From: Pseudomonadota bacterium
GTDB lineage: Bacteria > Pseudomonadota > Alphaproteobacteria > Rhizobiales > Hyphomicrobiaceae
NCBI GenBank assembly: GCA_018242215.1
Contig: JAFECG010000022.1
Location: forward strand, 424,229 to 488,228
Direction: 5' to 3'
Length of the DNA: 64,000 nt
Shown: in pieces, positions 43,264 to 53,258 of the stretch
Numbering within the stretch: position 1 is the stretch's first letter
Layout: each line of letters starts with the position of its first letter
The notes under the pieces: generated by a model
What the model saw: only the letters and a program-made list of their open reading frames with translations
The model's database searches: none
Told to the model about the DNA's origin: nothing
Position numbers and translations under genes: made by a program

Positions 43264-44067
43264 TTATGCTGCCGCCGTCCGTGGATGCGCCTTGGTATCG
43301 AAGAAGAGCGCCTGGCTGATGATCGCCATGACCGTATCGCGCTGGAAAGGCTTGGAAATCAGGAATGTGGGCTCGGGGCGCTCGCCGGTTAGCACTTTTT
43401 CCGGATAGGCCGTGATGAAGATGATCGGAACTTCGCCCTCGGCAACGATTTCCTTCGCTGCGTCGAGGCCGCTGCTCCCATCTGCGAGCTTCACGTCCAC
43501 GAGAATAAGCCCGGGCTTTTTACGTTTGACCGCCGACAGCGCCTCGCTTTTCGTGGTCGCAACTTCCTGAACAGAATGGCCGAGGCTGGTAACGATGGTC
43601 TCGAGGTCCATAGCGATCAGCAGTTCGTCTTCGATGATCAATACGTTCGTGGCGACCTGATGGGCGATTTCCTGGCCCGCAACCTCGAGCAGCTTCTCAA
43701 CGTCGGGCTCGGTAACTTCAAGAATCGCGGCCGTTTCGGACGAGGTGAAGCCCTCGACTGCGACAAGGAGGAAGGCCTGGCGGGGAAGCGAGCTGATCGA
43801 ATTTATTCGTCGCTGGGCTGTTCCGAGTACATTGGGTGCGTCCTCGTTGCCATTCCCGTCCAGACGCACAGAATTCCAAACCTTCAGGAACGCGTGGTAA
43901 AGCGCTATCCTCGGGGGCATATCCGCCGGAAAATCAGACGGGGTGGACACAAGGCCTTCCAGGAGAGTCGCAACATATGCATCCCCGGTATGCTGAGCCC
44001 CAGTCAGTGTCCGCGCGAATCTCCGGAGGTAAGGCAAGTGCACACGTATCGTCTGTGCGATGGACAT
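43264..44067 (-). CDS. phyR: PhyR, anti-anti-sigma response regulator of the general stress response
   Basis: PhyR has an ECF sigma-like N-terminal domain (about 1-125) fused to a receiver domain (about 140-267). When the receiver is phosphorylated, the sigma-like part binds NepR and frees EcfG. The receiver has Glu146-Asp147, phospho-acceptor Asp191 in LILVDVKLADG and Lys239 in LISKPF. The sigma-like part includes LPRQAFLLVAVEGFTSSETA. The ATG at 44067 has GGGAGG 8 bases upstream, which fixes the start. It is divergent from nepR-ecfG, the usual alphaproteobacterial layout, and an EcfG-type promoter faces it. Confidence 0.95.
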   Translation of the reverse strand: MSIAQTIRVHLPYLRRFARTLTGAQHTGDAYVATLLEGLVSTPSDFPADMPPRIALYHAFLKVWNSVRLDGNGNEDAPNVLGTAQRRINSISSLPRQAFLLVAVEGFTSSETAAILEVTEPDVEKLLEVAGQEIAHQVATNVLIIEDELLIAMDLETIVTSLGHSVQEVATTKSEALSAVKRKKPGLILVDVKLADGSSGLDAAKEIVAEGEVPIIFITAYPEKVLTGERPEPTFLISKPFQRDTVMAIISQALFFDTKAHPRTAAA

Positions 44068-44172
44068 AGCTTGGCACCTCCCGAGTCGATCCGACGAGCG
44101 CATTTTCACCCATTGCGAGAAACGCACGCAATCCGTACAATCTTCGCAGCAGGCGAACTGAACCGGGACAAC

Positions 44173-44198
44173 AACTTACATCTACAGAGAAGGGTTCC
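44173..44198 (-). promoter_or_regulatory. EcfG-type promoter for phyR
   Basis: On the minus strand GGAAC (44198-44194) is followed after 17 bases by AGTT (44176-44173), against the EcfG consensus GGAAC-N16/17-CGTT. One base of the -10 differs. It would start a leader of about 100 bases for phyR and overlaps the control region of nepR-ecfG. Confidence 0.6.
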
Positions 44199-44204
44199 TC
44201 GACA

Positions 44205-44229
44205 GGAACAAATTCTCTCGCGCGTCGTT
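44205..44229 (+). promoter_or_regulatory. EcfG-type promoter for nepR-ecfG
   Basis: GGAAC (44205-44209), 16-base spacer, CGTT (44226-44229): an exact match to the EcfG general-stress consensus. It faces nepR, 86 bases downstream, and implies positive autoregulation of ecfG and feedback expression of its anti-sigma factor. Confidence 0.82.
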
Positions 44230-44314
44230 CGTCAGGCGCGCCCTCATATAGACATTCTTACAGGAGTTTGTCTCAATCGGGGCCGCGTGAAATCTTCATA
44301 GGCCATATTCAATC

Positions 44315-44554
44315 ATGCAGCACCGCCTCGAAACACCCGAGGATTGCAAGCGCACAGACGGCGATTGTCCGGAACCGGAGCGCCAGCCCGAGCTCGACGC
44401 CGAGCACGCGCCCGTGCCCCAACTTCCGGGATTCGCCGCGCAGCTCATCGGCCAGCGCATGCGAGCCATGTATGACAGCATCGCACAAGAGCCTGTCCCG
44501 GAGGATCTTCTCGAACTCGTCCGTAAGCTCGAGTCGAAGGAACAATCGAAGTGA
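44315..44554 (+). CDS. nepR: NepR anti-sigma factor
   Basis: A 79-residue protein that sequesters EcfG until phosphorylated PhyR displaces it. The conserved core IGQRMRAMYDSIAQEPVPED followed by LLELVRKLE is the NepR signature (about residues 44-74). The N-terminus is charged and probably disordered, as in other NepR proteins. It overlaps ecfG by 4 bases (GTGA), which helps keep sigma and anti-sigma levels matched. Confidence 0.93.
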   Translation: MQHRLETPEDCKRTDGDCPEPERQPELDAEHAPVPQLPGFAAQLIGQRMRAMYDSIAQEPVPEDLLELVRKLESKEQSK

Positions 44555-45090
44555 CCGAAACTCCGAGTTTCGGGGATGCCTTGATCCAGGCGATCCCAAA
44601 TCTTAGGGCATTCGCGCATTCCCTCAGCGGAGATGCGCAATTGTCCAACGATCTTGTCCAGGAAACGCTGCTCAAGGCCTGGACGCACAAGGATTCGTTC
44701 GTTCCCGACTCCAACCTAAAGGCGTGGCTCTTCACGATTCTTCGGAATACGTATTTTACGTATTACCGCAAGCAGCAGCGCGAGGAGCTCGACGAGGACC
44801 ACGCCGCGATGAGCGCCAGCGTTCCTGCGACCCAGCTCACGCATCTCGAATTCGACGACATGCAGAAAGCGCTGATGCGCCTTTCGGCTGATCACCGCGA
44901 GGCACTTCTGCTGATCACAGCGGAAGGATTTTCCTATGAAGATGCCGCCCATGTTTGCGGATGTGCTGTCGGAACAATGAAAAGCCGTGTCAATCGCGCG
45001 CGCAGCCGGCTCCTCGAAGAAATGACCGGTCAGCCGACGTCCCCGGAGACAAATGAAGATAGCAGCGTCAAAAGTTCATCAAGCCGTTGA
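44551..45090 (+). CDS. ecfG: EcfG-type ECF sigma factor
   Basis: The general-stress sigma factor of alphaproteobacteria, 179 residues from a GTG start overlapping nepR. Region 2 is AFAHSLSGDAQLSNDLVQET followed by LLKAWTHKDSF. Region 4 is MRLSADHREALLLITAEGFS with YEDAAHVCGCAVGTMKSRVN. A polar Ser/Glu tail ends the protein. Based on the motifs in this window its regulon should include itself, phyR, the hybrid kinase at 45486 and otsA. Confidence 0.95.
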   Translation: MTETPSFGDALIQAIPNLRAFAHSLSGDAQLSNDLVQETLLKAWTHKDSFVPDSNLKAWLFTILRNTYFTYYRKQQREELDEDHAAMSASVPATQLTHLEFDDMQKALMRLSADHREALLLITAEGFSYEDAAHVCGCAVGTMKSRVNRARSRLLEEMTGQPTSPETNEDSSVKSSSSR

Positions 45091-45424
45091 ACCCCTGAAG
45101 CTACGCCGCTGACAATTAAAGACCCGCACCGCGACTTCCAGTTCGCGCGCGAACGAGCGGCCAGCGGCGGCCCACTGCCAAATCAGATTGCCTCGCGCGG
45201 CCGGTTCCGACGTGGTAAACACTCGCGCATCCAAGCGCACCCGGGACGGCTGCTCCGCTGAAGGTTTTCACGACTCCGGAAAAAGCCCATCTTTGGCCAC
45301 CTTGTTCGTTCTGTTTTGCGACCGCGGTTGGCTCCCGGCACAGGATAGGGGCGGCTGGTGCTTTGCCGGCCGGGTGTGGCTCGATTCAACGACGGCCGAG
45401 GCGCGGTGTGCAGATGCTCACCAC
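45091..45424. other. Spacer downstream of ecfG
   Basis: About 330 bases with no recognisable gene. Open frames are present on both strands, but without family-like sequence or ribosome sites. It leads into the EcfG-type promoter at 45425. No clear terminator for ecfG is visible. Confidence 0.4.
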
Positions 45425-45450
45425 GGAACAAATCGTCATGCCGGCGCGTT
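45425..45450 (+). promoter_or_regulatory. EcfG-type promoter for the HAMP-repeat hybrid kinase
   Basis: GGAAC (45425-45429), 17-base spacer, CGTT (45447-45450), an exact consensus match. It lies 36 bases upstream of the kinase start and faces it, placing this large kinase under general-stress control. Confidence 0.75.
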
Positions 45451-45485
45451 AGTCGAAGTTAAACACGACGCGAGGGGAGTTTTTC

Positions 45486-48400
45486 ATGTCGGAGCAGATC
45501 AGCGCCGTGGAATCGGAGCGATATCCTTCTGGTCCCGGCGGCGTTCTCGTCGAAATGCTTCAGACACTCCAGGCTGTGAAGGCCGGCGACTTCAGCGTCC
45601 GGATGCGGGGAGATTGGGACGGCCTAGCCGGCAAGATCGCAGATACCGTGAACGACATCATCATCACGAACCAGCGCATGGCGAGCCAGCTACAGCGTGT
45701 GGGGCAGGTCGTTGGTAAAGAAGGCCTGACGAACCAACGTGTCACCCTCGGCGTCGCCCATGGCGCATGGGGCGAGATGGAGCAGTCGGTAAACGCCCTC
45801 ATAGATGACCTCCTGCAGCCGACGACCGAAGTGACGCGCACGATCGAAGCCGTGGCGCAGGGCAATCTGCTGCAGCCGATGCGGCTCGATGTCGATGGGC
45901 GTCCGCTGAAGGGCGAATTTCTTCGATCGGCAACGATCGTCAATTCGATGATCAAGCAGCTTTCGATCTTCACCTCGGAAGTGACGCGCGTCGCCCGCGA
46001 AGTCGGGACCGAAGGCAAGCTTGGCGGTCAGGCGCAGATCCTCGAGGTGACCGGCGTCTGGAAAGACTTGACCGACAGCGTCAACCTGATGGCCTCAAAC
46101 CTGACGGCGCAGGTCCGCAACATTGCCGAGGTTACGATCGCAGTCGCGAACGGCGATCTGTCCAAAAAGATTACCGTCGACGTGCGCGGCGAGATTTTGC
46201 AGTTGAAAGAAGCCATCAACACGATGGTCGGGCAGCTGCGCTCGTTCGCCGCCGAAGTGACGCGCGTTGCCCGTGAGGTCGGCACCGAAGGCCGGCTTGG
46301 CGGACAAGCCATCGTCCCGGGCGTTGGCGGCACATGGAAGGACCTCACCGACAACGTTAACCTGCTCGCGGCGAACCTCACGACCCAGGTTCGCAACATC
46401 GCCGAAGTCACGACGGCGGTTGCGCGTGGCGACCTTTCCCGCAAGATCACGGTGGACGTCAAAGGCGAAATCCTGGAGCTGAAAAACACCATCAACACGA
46501 TGGTTGACCAGCTCAACTCGTTCGCATCCGAAGTGACGCGCGTTGCGCGCGAGGTCGGCACTGACGGCAAGCTCGGCGGTCAGGCCGCCGTTCCGGGCGT
46601 TGCGGGTACGTGGAAGGACTTGACCGACAACGTCAACTCCATGGCCGGCAACCTGACAGGGCAGGTCCGAAACATCGCTGAAGTCGCAACCGCCATCGCG
46701 CGGGGCGACCTCTCCAAGAAGATCACCGTCAATGTCTCGGGCGAAATCCTCCAGCTCAAGGAGACCATCAATACGATGGTCGACCAGCTCAATGCCTTCG
46801 CTGGCGAAGTGACGCGCATGGCCCGCGAGGTCGGTACCGATGGCAAGCTCGGCGGCCAGGCCGCCGTGCCGGGCGTTGCCGGCATCTGGAAGGACCTCAC
46901 CGATAGCGTCAACTCGATGGCTTCGAACCTCACGACACAGGTCCGCAACATCGCCGACGTTTCGACCGCCATCGCGCGTGGAGACCTTTCGAAGAAAATC
47001 GACGTCGACGTCAAAGGCGAAATCCTGGAGCTGAAGAACACCATCAACACGATGGTCGATCAGCTCAACGCTTTCGCTTCCGAAGTGACGCGCGTTGCGC
47101 GTGAGGTTGGCACCGACGGCAAGCTCGGCGGTCAGGCCGCCGTGCCGGGCGTTGCGGGCACGTGGAAGGACTTGACCGACAACGTCAACTCCATGGCCGG
47201 CAACCTAACGGACCAGGTCCGCAACATCGCTGAAGTGACGACCGCCGTCGCCCGCGGCGATCTTTCGAAGAAAATCGACGTCGACGTCAAAGGCGAAATC
47301 CTGGAGCTGAAAAACACCATTAACACGATGGTCGACCAGCTCAACGCATTTGCTTCCGAAGTGACGCGCGTTGCGCGCGAGGTCGGCACGGAAGGTCGCC
47401 TCGGCGGCCAAGCCGATGTGCCAGGTGTCGCGGGCACGTGGAAGGACCTCACCGACAACGTCAACTCGATGGCCGGCAACCTGACGGGCCAGGTCCGCAA
47501 CATCGCCGAAGTCGCAACCGCCATTGCGCGGGGCGACCTCTCCAAGAAGATCACCGTCAACGTCTCGGGCGAAATCCTGCAGCTCAAGGAGACCATCAAC
47601 ACGATGGTCGACCAGCTCAACTCATTCGCCGGCGAGGTGACGCGCGTTGCGCGCGAGGTCGGCACGGAAGGTCGTCTCGGCGGCCAGGCACAGGTTTCGG
47701 GTGCCGCCGGCATTTGGAAAGACTTGACCGACAACGTGAACCTGCTCGCGGCGAACCTCACGACACAGGTTCGCAACATCGCCGAAGTCACGACGGCCGT
47801 GGCGCGCGGCGACCTTTCGCGCAAGATCACCGTCGATGTCAAAGGCGAAATTCTGGAACTCAAGAACACCATCAATACGATGGTCGATCAGCTCAACGCT
47901 TTTGCGTCCGAAGTGACGCGCGTCGCGCGCGAGGTCGGCACGGAAGGGCGGCTCGGCGGTCAGGCCGCCGTGCCCGGCGTCGCGGGGACGTGGAAGGATC
48001 TCACCGACACCGTCAACGTCATGGCGGCGAACCTCACCGAACAGGTTCGCGGCATTGTCAAGGTCGTGACGGCCGTTGCCAATGGCGATCTGAAGCCGAA
48101 GCTCACCGTCAAGTCGAAAGGCGAAATCGCGGCTCTCGCGGAAACGATCAACGACATGACCGATACGCTTGCGCTCTTCGCCGATCAGGTGACGACGGTG
48201 GCGCGCGAGGTCGGAGTTGAAGGCCGCCTCGGAGGCCAGGCCAACGTGCCGGGCGCGGCGGGTACGTGGAAGGACCTGACCGGTAACGTGAATTTGCTCG
48301 CCGCAAACCTCACGACCCAGGTGCGTGCCATCGCCGAAGTGACGACGGCCGTCGCCCGAGGCGATCTCTCGCGCACGATTCAGGTCGAAGCGCGCGGCGA

Positions 48401-51185
48401 GGTCGCGGAACTCAAAGATTACATCAATACGATGATCGGCAACCTGCGGCTGACGACGCAGCTCAACACCGAGCAGGATTGGCTGAAGACGAACCTCGCG
48501 CGCTTCACGAGCATGCTGCAGGGCCAGCGCGACGTCATGACGGTTTCTCAGAAGCTGCTGTCGGAACTCGTCCCGCTCATCAATGCACATCAGGGCGTCA
48601 TCTACCAGTTCGACGCAACGCACAGCGAACTCAAGCTGCTCGCAACCTATGCCGAAGATCCGGATGTTCGCTACCCTGAGCGGCTCGAACTCGGCGCCAG
48701 CCTCATCGGCCAGTGTGCACTCGAAAAGCAGCGTCGCGTTCTGACCGACATCCCACAGCCCTCCGCGAACATCGAAGCGGTGGTGTTCAGAGCGGCTCCC
48801 CGCAGCGTCATCGTACATCCAATCACATTCGAAGACCGCCTGAAGGCCGTCATCGCGCTCAGCTCGCTGCACGACTTCGAGCCCGCTCAGCTGACGTTCC
48901 TTGAACAGCTCTCCGTCAGCATCGGCGTCGTTCTGAACAGTATCGAGGCGACGATGCAGACCGAAAGCCTGCTGATGCAGTCGCAGCAGCTTGCCGTGGA
49001 GCTTCAGGACCAGCAGAAGGCTATGCAGAAGACCAACGAGGAGTTGGCGCAAAAGGCCCAGCAGCTTGCCGAACGCAACGTCGAAGTCGAACGCAAAAAT
49101 GAAGAAATCGATCAGGCCCGCCGCGCGGTCGAAGAAAAGGCAGCCGAACTTGCACTGACGTCACGGTACAAGTCGGAGTTCCTGGCCAACATGTCCCATG
49201 AGCTCCGGACACCGCTCAACAGCATTCTCATTCTCGGTCAGCAGCTGAGCGACAATCCGGACCGCAATCTCACCGATAAGCAAGTGGAGTTCGCGAGAAC
49301 GATTCATGGCGCCGGAACGGACCTCCTCAACCTCATCAGTGACATTCTCGATCTTTCGAAGATTGAATCCGGCACGGTCTCGGTCGATGCGGAAGAAGTC
49401 GCGTTCGGCGGCCTGATCGAAGCTGTCGCACGGCCGTTCCGTCACGAAGCCGAACGCCGCGGCCTCGATTTCGAAGTCATGTTCGACGCCGATCTCGGGA
49501 AGACGATCTTCACCGACTCGAAGCGACTGCAGCAGGTGCTTAAAAACTTGCTTTCGAACGCCTTCAAGTTCACGCGCGAGGGGCATGTCCGGCTAGCGGT
49601 CAAGCCTGCGCCCGCGGGGAAATGGAATTCGGATCATCCGATCCTCTCCTCGGCCCAGACGATCGTTGCGTTCGAGGTGCAGGACTCGGGCATCGGGATT
49701 CCCTCCGACAAACAAAAGCTCATTTTTGAAGCCTTCCAGCAGGCCGACGCGAGCACGAGCCGTAAATATGGCGGCACCGGCCTTGGGTTGGCGATCAGCC
49801 GCGAATTGGCGCATCTGCTCGGCGGTGAAATTCAGCTCAAGAGCGAACCCGGCGTCGGCAGCACGTTCACGCTCAATATACCGCTGCGTTACGCCTCACT
49901 GGCCAACGAGGTTCGCGCAAAGCCCGACGCGAGCACGACTACTTCCGTTGCCCTTCCCCATCCTGGCCTTCTGTCCTCGACGATCGAAGACGACCGTGAC
50001 GACATCGCCGCGGGCGATCAGGTCCTGCTGATCGTGGAAGACGATCCGAATTTCGCCCGTATTCTTCTCGATGCGGCTCACGATACAGGATTCAAAGGCA
50101 TCGTGTGCCAGCGCGGAGCCGACGCGATGGTGCTTGCGACGGACTATAATCCGACCGCGATCTCGCTCGACATTCACTTGCCCGATCTTCTCGGCTGGTC
50201 GGTACTCAGTCAGCTGAAGCACAATCCGCTGACGCGGCATATTCCCGTGCAGGTTCTGACGCTCGACGATGACCGTCATCACGGTCTGGCGCGAGGCGCC
50301 TATTCCTTCCTGACGAAGCCATTGCAGGCCGATCAGATCAAATCAGCGTTGCTTAAGATCGGCGCGTTCTCCGCATTACCGACGAAGAGGCTTTTGATCG
50401 TGGAGGACGATCCGGCCGAGCGTCTCAGCATTTCCTCCCTGCTCGAGGATGACGATCTCGAAATTCTGACCGCCGCCGACGGCGCCTCCGCCATCGACAT
50501 CCTCGGGCTTGAAGCGGTCGATTGCGTTGTATTGGATCTGAAATTGCCCGACATGTCCGGGTTCGAAATTCTCGAGCACATGAGCGGCCGGGAGGAAATG
50601 CGCGACATTCCGGTGATTGTGTTCACAGGTCGAGAGCTGTCCAGCGACGAGAACCTGCAGATCCGGCAATATGCCCGAACCGTCGTCGTCAAGGGCGTCG
50701 AATCTCCGGAACGCCTTCTCGACGAGACCGCACTTTTCCTGCATCGCGTCGTCTCGGGACTTCCTGCAGAGAAGCAGGAATTGCTGTCACGCCTTCACGA
50801 TACCGACGATTATCTCGTCGGCCGAAGGGTCCTTCTTGTCGATGACGACGCCCGAAACATCTTCGCGTTGAGCAGCCTTCTCGAGCGTCGCGGCATGGAG
50901 GTCTTGACCGCGACGACGGGACTTGAGGCAATCGAAACGTTGAGTTCAACAGATGTTTCCATCGTTCTAATGGACATCATGATGCCTGAAATGGACGGCT
51001 ATCAGACGATGCAGAAAATCCGAAGCAGTGAAAAACATCAGCGTCTTCCGATCATTGCGCTGACGGCTAAAGCCATGAAAGGCGATCGCGAGAAATGTCT
51101 CGAAGCGGGGGCTTCGGATTACCTTGCAAAGCCTGTCGATACCGAGCAACTTTTGTCTGCGCTCCGCATGTGGCTGCATCGGTGA
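45486..51185 (+). CDS. Giant soluble hybrid histidine kinase with nine tandem HAMP repeats and three receivers
   Basis: An 1,899-residue protein without membrane segments. Residues 1-164 carry two divergent HAMP-like units. Residues 165-992 are nine 92-residue repeats, each with VAREVGTxGxLGGQA, WKDLTDx[19 protein letters not shown] and EIxxLKxTINTMVxQL. A GAF domain (about 1005-1150), a coiled coil (about 1160-1225), HisKA with His1238 ([12 protein letters not shown]), and HATPase (about 1290-1470) follow. Three receivers then carry phospho-acceptors Asp1562, Asp1684 and Asp1830. The layout resembles fungal group III osmosensing kinases (Nik1/Os-1 type) plus extra modules. It overlaps no gene and sits 10 bases before the next kinase. 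GAGGGGAG supports the start. Confidence 0.93.
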   Translation: MSEQISAVESERYPSGPGGVLVEMLQTLQAVKAGDFSVRMRGDWDGLAGKIADTVNDIIITNQRMASQLQRVGQVVGKEGLTNQRVTLGVAHGAWGEMEQSVNALIDDLLQPTTEVTRTIEAVAQGNLLQPMRLDVDGRPLKGEFLRSATIVNSMIKQLSIFTSEVTRVAREVGTEGKLGGQAQILEVTGVWKDLTDSVNLMASNLTAQVRNIAEVTIAVANGDLSKKITVDVRGEILQLKEAINTMVGQLRSFAAEVTRVAREVGTEGRLGGQAIVPGVGGTWKDLTDNVNLLAANLTTQVRNIAEVTTAVARGDLSRKITVDVKGEILELKNTINTMVDQLNSFASEVTRVAREVGTDGKLGGQAAVPGVAGTWKDLTDNVNSMAGNLTGQVRNIAEVATAIARGDLSKKITVNVSGEILQLKETINTMVDQLNAFAGEVTRMAREVGTDGKLGGQAAVPGVAGIWKDLTDSVNSMASNLTTQVRNIADVSTAIARGDLSKKIDVDVKGEILELKNTINTMVDQLNAFASEVTRVAREVGTDGKLGGQAAVPGVAGTWKDLTDNVNSMAGNLTDQVRNIAEVTTAVARGDLSKKIDVDVKGEILELKNTINTMVDQLNAFASEVTRVAREVGTEGRLGGQADVPGVAGTWKDLTDNVNSMAGNLTGQVRNIAEVATAIARGDLSKKITVNVSGEILQLKETINTMVDQLNSFAGEVTRVAREVGTEGRLGGQAQVSGAAGIWKDLTDNVNLLAANLTTQVRNIAEVTTAVARGDLSRKITVDVKGEILELKNTINTMVDQLNAFASEVTRVAREVGTEGRLGGQAAVPGVAGTWKDLTDTVNVMAANLTEQVRGIVKVVTAVANGDLKPKLTVKSKGEIAALAETINDMTDTLALFADQVTTVAREVGVEGRLGGQANVPGAAGTWKDLTGNVNLLAANLTTQVRAIAEVTTAVARGDLSRTIQVEARGEVAELKDYINTMIGNLRLTTQLNTEQDWLKTNLARFTSMLQGQRDVMTVSQKLLSELVPLINAHQGVIYQFDATHSELKLLATYAEDPDVRYPERLELGASLIGQCALEKQRRVLTDIPQPSANIEAVVFRAAPRSVIVHPITFEDRLKAVIALSSLHDFEPAQLTFLEQLSVSIGVVLNSIEATMQTESLLMQSQQLAVELQDQQKAMQKTNEELAQKAQQLAERNVEVERKNEEIDQARRAVEEKAAELALTSRYKSEFLANMSHELRTPLNSILILGQQLSDNPDRNLTDKQVEFARTIHGAGTDLLNLISDILDLSKIESGTVSVDAEEVAFGGLIEAVARPFRHEAERRGLDFEVMFDADLGKTIFTDSKRLQQVLKNLLSNAFKFTREGHVRLAVKPAPAGKWNSDHPILSSAQTIVAFEVQDSGIGIPSDKQKLIFEAFQQADASTSRKYGGTGLGLAISRELAHLLGGEIQLKSEPGVGSTFTLNIPLRYASLANEVRAKPDASTTTSVALPHPGLLSSTIEDDRDDIAAGDQVLLIVEDDPNFARILLDAAHDTGFKGIVCQRGADAMVLATDYNPTAISLDIHLPDLLGWSVLSQLKHNPLTRHIPVQVLTLDDDRHHGLARGAYSFLTKPLQADQIKSALLKIGAFSALPTKRLLIVEDDPAERLSISSLLEDDDLEILTAADGASAIDILGLEAVDCVVLDLKLPDMSGFEILEHMSGREEMRDIPVIVFTGRELSSDENLQIRQYARTVVVKGVESPERLLDETALFLHRVVSGLPAEKQELLSRLHDTDDYLVGRRVLLVDDDARNIFALSSLLERRGMEVLTATTGLEAIETLSSTDVSIVLMDIMMPEMDGYQTMQKIRSSEKHQRLPIIALTAKAMKGDREKCLEAGASDYLAKPVDTEQLLSALRMWLHR
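45978..48461 (+). repeat. Nine tandem 276-bp HAMP-coding repeats
   Basis: Nine in-frame units of exactly 276 bases, each starting at the Glu or Gln codon before VTRVAREVG. Units 3 and 6 share [17 protein letters not shown]; units 2 and 7 share LLAANLTTQ and [17 protein letters not shown]; units 4 and 5 share [16 protein letters not shown]. Units 8 and 9 are the most diverged. The pairing of non-adjacent units suggests block duplication or gene conversion. This is a coding repeat, not a CRISPR array. Confidence 0.93.
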
Positions 51186-51195
51186 CGAGGGATCC

Positions 51196-53121
51196 ATGAC
51201 CACCGAAATCGCTTCGATAGAACCCGTCAATATCCTGCTGGTCGATGATCAGCCCGGCAAGCTTTTGACCTACGAAGCGATCCTCGACGGTCTTGATGCG
51301 ACCCTCATCAAGGCGACGACGGCGGAAGACGCGCTGACCGCCCTGCTCAAAACCGATATTGCCGTCATTCTGATGGACGTCTGCATGCCCGATCTCGATG
51401 GCTTCGAGCTCGCGCAGATGATCCGGAATCATCCGCGGCACGAAAAGACTGCCGTGATCTTCATCTCGGCGGTCCGGCTCGAGACGGACGACCTTCTGAA
51501 AGGATATCGGACGGGCGCCGTCGATTACGTCTCGGTTCCGGTGGTGCCGGAAATCCTAAAGGCCAAAGTTCAGATCTTCGTCGAACTCTACAGAAAAACG
51601 CGGCAGCTCGATGCGCTCAACGCCGAGCTCGAAGAGCGCGTCCGGCAACGCGCGGAGCAGCTCGAAGCCTCTCACGCCGCGCTACAGGAAAGCGAAGAAC
51701 GGCTGCGGCTTGCGAGCGAAGCTGCAAAGCTCGCGACCTTCGAATTCGACCCGAATACCGAAATGGTGAGATGGTCGACGAACATCTCCGACGTCCTCCA
51801 CCGAAAGGTGCCGGAACGGCAGAGCTTCGATGAATTCATGGAGCTGGTGCACGAGGGCGACCGCGAAATGGTTCGGAACTACATCCGCACCGCGGACTAC
51901 GCCGATTCGACAGCCGAGCTTGAGTTCCGCGTGACCAGTGCGCGCGGCGTTTCCTGGATCCTCGCTCGGGGCCGCGCCTTCAATACGGAACACGCTGAAA
52001 TTCCGCGCGTGCTCGGCACCTTCCTCGACATCACCGAACGCAAGTCCGCAGAAAGCCACCAGCAGCTTCTGATGGCGGAACTCGACCATCGTGTGAAAAA
52101 CATTCTGGCGAACGTTGCGGCGATCGCGCGGCTCTCGAGTTCGAATGCCGTCTCCGTGGCATCGTTTGCTTCCGCACTTGATGGACGCATACATGCCATG
52201 TCGTCGGCGCACGATCTGTTGCGACAAAGCAGCTGGACTGGCGTCGATCTGCACGAACTCGTCGAGGGCGCTCTCGCGCCTTTCCGGTCACGGAGCAACA
52301 ATGACATCGTCGTGGACGGTGATCGGATCCGTCTGACGTCGAAGTTCGGCCAATCCATGGCCCTCGTTCTGCATGAACTCGTAACCAATGCCGTCAAGCA
52401 CGGGGCATTGTCGACGGCAGGCGGCAAGGTCAGTGTCAGCTGGTCTCGCGTCACGACGCCGGAGGGGGAAAAAATCGCCTTCTCGTGGCAAGAGCGCGGC
52501 GGACCTCACTGCAGCAAACCTGCGCGCAATGGATTCGGACTTGCCGTCATCCGCAGCGCGGCATCCGAGTGCGGCGGCGTCGCCGAGATGGCGTTTGCGC
52601 CTGAAGGTTTCCAATTCGATTTCCAGGGCGATCTTCTAACTCGGGCCCAGATGGTCGGAACGCGTCATATCGCGATCGTGCCCAGGCCGCGGACACCTCT
52701 GGGAGCAGCGAACGTTCCGACGTCTCGCAACTGCCGCATTCTGCTGATCGAAGATGAAGCGTTGATCGCGATGCAGCTGAAGACCGATCTCGAAGCGGAC
52801 GGCCATACAGTCGTCGGACCTTACGGACAGCTCTCCGATGGCTTGAGGGCTGCGTCAGAGACCAATTTCGATATCGCTCTGCTCGACATCAACCTCGGGG
52901 CCGACAATAGCGCTCCAATCGCCGAAATTCTCGATCGAAGGATGATCCCGTTTGCGTTCACCACCGGCTATAGCGATCTGGTCTTCCTCCCGCCTCGCCT
53001 CCGGGAATATCCTCACCTGCCGAAGCCCTACAATCCGGCAGACGTCAGGAACCTGATCAAGATGCTTGCCTTCAGCTTGGAAGAGCAGCACTCCGCAGAC
53101 GCCTCAAACCAAGTCGCATAG
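51196..53121 (+). CDS. REC-PAS-HWE histidine kinase-REC signalling protein
   Basis: A 641-residue soluble protein. Receiver 1 (about 12-128) has Asp61 in VILMDVCMPDLDG. A coiled coil (about 140-170) and PAS domain (about 175-290) follow. The HWE kinase core has His298 in AELDHRVKNILANVAAIARL and the ATPase N-box HELVTNAVKHGA (from about 393). Receiver 2 (about 513-630) has Asp564 in IALLDINLGADN. HWE/HisKA_2 kinases are the family that phosphorylates PhyR, so this is a candidate input to the stress module. It starts 10 bases after the giant kinase, with GAGGGATCC before the ATG, and is probably co-transcribed with it. Confidence 0.92.
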   Translation: MTTEIASIEPVNILLVDDQPGKLLTYEAILDGLDATLIKATTAEDALTALLKTDIAVILMDVCMPDLDGFELAQMIRNHPRHEKTAVIFISAVRLETDDLLKGYRTGAVDYVSVPVVPEILKAKVQIFVELYRKTRQLDALNAELEERVRQRAEQLEASHAALQESEERLRLASEAAKLATFEFDPNTEMVRWSTNISDVLHRKVPERQSFDEFMELVHEGDREMVRNYIRTADYADSTAELEFRVTSARGVSWILARGRAFNTEHAEIPRVLGTFLDITERKSAESHQQLLMAELDHRVKNILANVAAIARLSSSNAVSVASFASALDGRIHAMSSAHDLLRQSSWTGVDLHELVEGALAPFRSRSNNDIVVDGDRIRLTSKFGQSMALVLHELVTNAVKHGALSTAGGKVSVSWSRVTTPEGEKIAFSWQERGGPHCSKPARNGFGLAVIRSAASECGGVAEMAFAPEGFQFDFQGDLLTRAQMVGTRHIAIVPRPRTPLGAANVPTSRNCRILLIEDEALIAMQLKTDLEADGHTVVGPYGQLSDGLRAASETNFDIALLDINLGADNSAPIAEILDRRMIPFAFTTGYSDLVFLPPRLREYPHLPKPYNPADVRNLIKMLAFSLEEQHSADASNQVA

Positions 53122-53258
53122 CTTCTGCATATCGAGGCGCTATGCTTTCAGAACATCCTTGGTTGCACGTTTTGCGCTTAGCATTTTGCACTGCACGCAA
53201 CCCCGGCGCCTTTTGAGCGTTGCTCCCTGTCCGCAACCCGTTCGATCCCGGAAATCCG

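Noticed and set aside
45978-48461. Regular repeats resembling an array of spacers or a CRISPR locus
   Set aside because: The period is 276 bases, a multiple of three, and the units encode continuous HAMP domains in frame. No cas genes are present.
47622-49052. 476-codon minus-strand frame opposite the HAMP repeats
   Set aside because: An antisense shadow of the 276-base coding repeat; its own repeats simply follow those of the kinase.
53122-53258. EcfG promoter for the GH15 gene
   Set aside because: The closest sequence has AGAAC rather than GGAAC and only a 13-base gap to CGTT, so spacing and -35 both fail.
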